From the NCBI RefSeq assembly GCF_001039275.2, contig NZ_CP030117.1:4496501-4560500 (forward strand): a stretch of DNA of 64,000 nt, given 5' to 3'. Origin of the DNA: Brevibacillus brevis. GTDB taxonomy: Bacteria > Bacillota > Bacilli > Brevibacillales > Brevibacillaceae. A program made the position numbers and the translations under genes. Shown in pieces: positions 60,824 to 64,000 of the stretch. Under the pieces are notes generated by a model. That model was not told the origin of the DNA. It searched no databases and saw only the letters and a program-made list of their open reading frames with translations. Numbering within the stretch: the first letter of the stretch is position 1; the number at the start of each line of letters is the position of its first letter.

Positions 60824-62432
60824 CTCTAACGGCCTCCTTCCGTTCTGCCGTACGTGCATCCTTTGGTATCGTCACAGTAAAAATCGTTCCGCCTACCGGA
60901 TTTCCCGTATGCGAAATACTGCCGTGTACATGTAAAACAGCATGTTTGACTAAGTGCAGTCCGTAGCCATGATTCTGCTGTTGTTTGGTAGAGAAGCCCA
61001 GTTCAAAGATTCGTTCAGCATTTTCTTCGGAGATGCCTGGTCCTCGGTCCTCTACCTCTATGAGCAAGACCTCTTCCATATTGAGCAAAAAGATCGTGAT
61101 TTCTGGTGCAAAAGCGCCTGGTGCTTTTACAGCATCCATCGCATTATCTATCAAATTGCCAAGAATGACAATCAGTTGCGAGCGATCAATCGAGGCAGGA
61201 ATGTCACGGAAGTTACTTTCCGGATCAATTTTCAATTCCACTTTGCGTTCGTTGGCTTGATTCAGCTTCCCGAGCAACAAGCCACCTATCAGCGGGTCAG
61301 GGACTTCTTGCATAATAAACGTCGTATTGTGGACATGCACATTTAGCTCAGCAGAGATCGTTTCAATGGCTTCCTGGTACGATTCAAGCTGGATGAGGCC
61401 TGATATGAGATGCAGTTTGTTGGAATACTCATGCGTCTGGGAACGAAGGACTTCCGCATACTCCTTCACTCGTGACAGCTCCTGTGTGACCTCGAACAGC
61501 TCCGACCGATTGCGAAAGCTCGCTACTGCACCCATAACATGGCGCTCCTTATCCATAATCGGGACCCGGTTCACGACTAATACATGCCCGTCCACATTTG
61601 TTTCGCGGTCAAATTCGGCTTTCCCTGTCTCAATCACCTCATGAAGGCCCAGCGAACGAACCAGCTCGTCCTGTTTGTCCATGATACTGTCTTTATCCTT
61701 CGCTTTCCCCAGCATATGGAGCGCGGTCTGATTTGCGAGCGTGATCGCTCCTTCCTTATTGACTGCCACAATGCCTTCGCGAATCGATTCCAGTACAGCT
61801 TGATTTTCCTGATACAATCGCCCGATTTGTTCAGGCTCCAAACCAAATATCGCTTTCTTTACATTTTGTGAAAGAACGAGCGTAGCCACCACACCCAAGA
61901 GCAAGGTGACGATGCCGATGACGAAGATTCGATTGCGATACGATTCGATCGTTTCATTTATATCCTCAAACAAAAATCCGACAGAAACGACCCCCATCAC
62001 CTTTCCTTCCTCATCATAGATTGGAGTCTTTCCTCTGAGTCCGGGGCCAAGCGAACCGACGGTCTCCGAGATGATGGATTGCCCCTCAAATACTGCTTCG
62101 TTGTCGCCTCCCACCATCTTTTTGCCAATCTGCTCTGGATCAGGATGTGAATAGCGGATGCTTTGCAAATTTCCTACGGTGATAAATGCCGCATTCGTGT
62201 CCACACGTATTTTTTCCACGATTGGATTGATAATCTTGGCAGGATCTTCTGCGTCAAACGCCTGTTTGATCTCGGACATCTGCGCGACGGTCTTGGCGGT
62301 ATGCAGTGCGCGCGTCCCGATCTCATGCTCCAATACGCCTGCCAGCATCTGTTCAAACATCGTACCGAGTATAACAATCACGCCAAAAAGGAGCGAGCAA
62401 ATAATCAACATCAGCTTGCTGTGAAAACGCAC
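60801..62432 (-). CDS. Sensor histidine kinase of citrate/dicarboxylate family (CitS/DcuS-like)
   Basis: 543 residues from a GTG at 62432 after GAGGAGGG. Membrane helices at about 8-28 and 170-190 flank an outside PAS-like/Cache sensor (IRYSHPDPEQIGKKMVGGD). A cytosolic PAS domain follows, then the phosphoacceptor His in RSQTHEYSNKLHLISGL and the ATPase boxes (GNLIDNAMDAV, DRGPGISEENAERIFELGFS, HGYGLHLVKHAV). The ligand is probably citrate or a related acid, judged from family and from the transporter gene next to it. Confidence 0.94.
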   Translation of the reverse strand: MRFHSKLMLIICSLLFGVIVILGTMFEQMLAGVLEHEIGTRALHTAKTVAQMSEIKQAFDAEDPAKIINPIVEKIRVDTNAAFITVGNLQSIRYSHPDPEQIGKKMVGGDNEAVFEGQSIISETVGSLGPGLRGKTPIYDEEGKVMGVVSVGFLFEDINETIESYRNRIFVIGIVTLLLGVVATLVLSQNVKKAIFGLEPEQIGRLYQENQAVLESIREGIVAVNKEGAITLANQTALHMLGKAKDKDSIMDKQDELVRSLGLHEVIETGKAEFDRETNVDGHVLVVNRVPIMDKERHVMGAVASFRNRSELFEVTQELSRVKEYAEVLRSQTHEYSNKLHLISGLIQLESYQEAIETISAELNVHVHNTTFIMQEVPDPLIGGLLLGKLNQANERKVELKIDPESNFRDIPASIDRSQLIVILGNLIDNAMDAVKAPGAFAPEITIFLLNMEEVLLIEVEDRGPGISEENAERIFELGFSTKQQQNHGYGLHLVKHAVLHVHGSISHTGNPVGGTIFTVTIPKDARTAERKEAVRGDTGTHY

Positions 62433-62480
62433 ATCGTTCCCTCCTCTTCTTCTCATTGTATCTCATTTCGCTTGATGACG

Positions 62481-62511
62481 AAAAAAGAGGCCATGAGCAG
62501 GCCTCTTTTTT
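62481..62511 (-). terminator. Terminator between the transporter gene and the kinase gene
   Basis: Perfect 12-bp stem AAAAAAGAGGCC / GGCCTCTTTTTT with a 7-base loop. It lies between the transporter stop (62535) and the kinase start (62432), all on the minus strand, leaving under 50 bases for a separate kinase promoter. Confidence 0.9.
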
Positions 62512-62534
62512 TATTTCTTCCTTTTTATAGTTGA

Positions 62535-63851
62535 CTAGAACGAGATGACTCCGGTAAGAAGAGCAAGCGCAATCATCACGATCGATGTTCCAAACGCCCA
62601 TTTCAGGATGAACTTTTGGGTTTCCGCATAATCGACCCCAACCATTCCGATCAACAGGTATTGTGCTGCAAACAACGGGCTGAGTACATGCAGCGGTTGA
62701 CCCAGGATGGAAGCGCGACCAATTTCCGCCGGATCGATTCCGTAAGCTGCTGCTGCATTCGCCAGGATTGGAACGATCCCGAAGTAATACGCATCGTTCG
62801 ACATGAAATAGGTGAATGGCATGCTTGTCAGCGCTACGAGCAGAGGCATATGGGAGCCAAGTGAATCTGGAATCCAGGAAACGAGTGTGCTCGCCATCGC
62901 ATCGATCATTTTCGTTTCGGTCAGGATACCTGTAAAGATTCCCGCAGCGAAAACCATGGACACGGTAGCCAGTGCGTTAGCTGCGTGGGCTGCAATTCGC
63001 TCTTTCTGATCTTGCATTTTCGGATAGTTAATAAACAGGGCAATGGCAAAAGCGAGCATGAACATTGTCGGCAATGGCAAGAAGCTCGTAATCAGACCGA
63101 CCATCAAGGCTGCTGTCAACAACAGATTGAACCAGATCAGTCGCGGACGTTTCAGTGCAGCAGTCTCAGCAGTCTCATCCGTCGCCGCTACTTCCTGTCC
63201 TGCAAGCGATTGCAAATCTTCATCTGGTATCTCCATAATCCCCAGACGCTTACGCTCTTGTTTGCCCAGAATACAGGCTACGATCATCACCCACGCAATT
63301 CCGCCAATCATCACAGGAATAACAGGGACAAAAATATCGGAAACATCCATATGGAGTACACTCATGACACGGGCTGTCGGTCCACCCCAAGGCGTCATGT
63401 TCATGACACCGAGTGCGAGCATCGGCATGACTGCCAAAATCATCGGTCTGATTCCCAGCTTGCGATACAAAGGCAGCATCGCCGTAACGGTAATCATATA
63501 AGTCGTGGTTCCATCTCCATCCAGTGCAACCAAGGTAGCGAGAATCGCTGTACCTACAATAACCTTCAGTGGGTCACCCTTCACAATTTTCACGATTTTC
63601 TTAATTAATGGATCAAATAGACCTGCATCCATCATGACCCCAAAGTACAGAATGGCGAACAATAGCATAATTCCCGTAGGCGCAATTTTCTTGATGCCTG
63701 CAAGCATCATGTCGCCAATTTCTGTACCAAATCCGCTAATCAACGCAAAAACAACAGGAACAACAATTAAAGCAACTAATGCCGAAAGCCGTCTCGACAT
63801 AATCAAGTACATGAAAACGGCTACCATGAGAAATCCAAGTAATGCCAGCAT
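62535..63851 (-). CDS. CitMHS-family citrate (metal-citrate) transporter
   Basis: 438 residues with about 12 membrane segments. Family marks include LLFAILYFGVMMDAGLFDP, VALDGDGTTTYMITVTAML and MNMTPWGGPTARVMSVL, plus the second-half MPFTYFMSNDAYYFGIVPIL. These proteins take up citrate with Mg, Ca or other divalent ions in symport with protons. The central loop (about 195-235) is hydrophilic. The two-component genes follow on the same strand, as in Bacillus citrate systems. The metal preference cannot be told. Confidence 0.94.
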   Translation of the reverse strand: MLALLGFLMVAVFMYLIMSRRLSALVALIVVPVVFALISGFGTEIGDMMLAGIKKIAPTGIMLLFAILYFGVMMDAGLFDPLIKKIVKIVKGDPLKVIVGTAILATLVALDGDGTTTYMITVTAMLPLYRKLGIRPMILAVMPMLALGVMNMTPWGGPTARVMSVLHMDVSDIFVPVIPVMIGGIAWVMIVACILGKQERKRLGIMEIPDEDLQSLAGQEVAATDETAETAALKRPRLIWFNLLLTAALMVGLITSFLPLPTMFMLAFAIALFINYPKMQDQKERIAAHAANALATVSMVFAAGIFTGILTETKMIDAMASTLVSWIPDSLGSHMPLLVALTSMPFTYFMSNDAYYFGIVPILANAAAAYGIDPAEIGRASILGQPLHVLSPLFAAQYLLIGMVGVDYAETQKFILKWAFGTSIVMIALALLTGVISF

Positions 63852-63870
63852 ATCCTAGTTCCCCCTTGCA

Positions 63871-63919
63871 AGAATGCGCTTACAATGATGTTGTAGCAAC
63901 CATGACGAATGCGCTTTCA
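63871..63919 (-). promoter_or_regulatory. Two direct repeats in the transporter leader (cre-like or CitT sites)
   Basis: GAATGCGCTTACA (63872-63884) and GAATGCGCTTTCA (63907-63919) differ at one base. Read minus they are TGTAAGCGCATTC and TGAAAGCGCATTC, whose left halves match the CcpA cre consensus exactly. Both lie between the predicted start and the gene. Confidence 0.6.
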
Positions 63920-63931
63920 TATTGTGCTGTC

Positions 63932-63937
63932 ATTATA
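63932..63937 (-). promoter_or_regulatory. -10 box of the transporter promoter
   Basis: TATAAT on the minus strand. No good -35 box is seen (TTCGGA at 16-base spacing is the best), which fits an activator-dependent promoter. Confidence 0.5.
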
Positions 63938-64000
63938 ACAATGTTCGTAAAAATCCGAATAGAATATGCGCATAAACTGTTTTAACCGCATTTCCTCTAT

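Overview
The window reads as a chromosomal segment of a spore-forming Bacillota of the Brevibacillus type. This is inferred from strong AGGAGG-like ribosome sites, TTG/GTG starts, an SftA-type translocase, single-gene ferredoxin-style sulfite reductase, CitS/CitT-like regulation and the general feel of the proteins; no database was searched. About 59 protein genes are supported. No rRNA, tRNA, CRISPR array, insertion sequence or prophage block was found.

Layout. 1-5750 (minus): histidine utilisation (AraC/YesN-type regulator, hutU, hutI, and a YjiH-like membrane protein cut by the window edge). 5844-6729: a small secreted protein and a type I signal peptidase. 6831-11242: a sigma-54 activator, an M20 deacylase and diaminopropionate ammonia-lyase, matching the E. 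coli ygeV/ygeY/ygeX trio, with a textbook -24/-12 promoter and upstream palindromes. 11268-11690: intergenic DNA with one or two copies of a long structured element. 11779-14014: a VOC protein, an ECF sigma factor with a VOC-like tail and an RlmA-type rRNA methyltransferase. 14326-32345 (minus): a 17-gene, tightly overlapping surface-polysaccharide operon (Wzx/Wzy type, with a BY-kinase pair, an LCP ligase, uronic-acid and bacillosamine-like sugar enzymes, a CDP-alcohol module, and a terminal aminotransferase/decarboxylase/ATP-grasp module). A beta-helix protein lies divergently beside it.

34133-39043: a hypothetical protein, sftA and a divergent lipoprotein. 39058-45930 (minus): a seven-gene assimilatory sulfate reduction/siroheme operon behind a consensus sigma-A promoter that overlaps a dyad. 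46004-48714: an AT-richer esterase/arylamine N-acetyltransferase pair with a divergent LysR regulator. 48751-52095: a potassium channel, then a YjfL/YjfC/lipoprotein/unknown cluster. 52241-55999: inositol monophosphatase family protein, a small unknown, a hotdog thioesterase and ilvD. 56046-58072: an ArsR-type repressor and an MFS exporter sharing an operator. 58161-59756: an NlpC/P60 wall hydrolase and trmB. 59794-60006: a second copy of the structured element. 60070-63937: a citrate/dicarboxylate two-component system and a CitMHS transporter.

The most novel-looking signal is a roughly 200-base element found at 11268-11469 and 59794-60006. The two copies share five short sequence blocks in the same order, while three stems pair perfectly with different sequences in each copy. 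That is the signature of a conserved structured RNA or a hairpin-type mobile element. A degenerate, inverted third copy may lie at 11520-11690.
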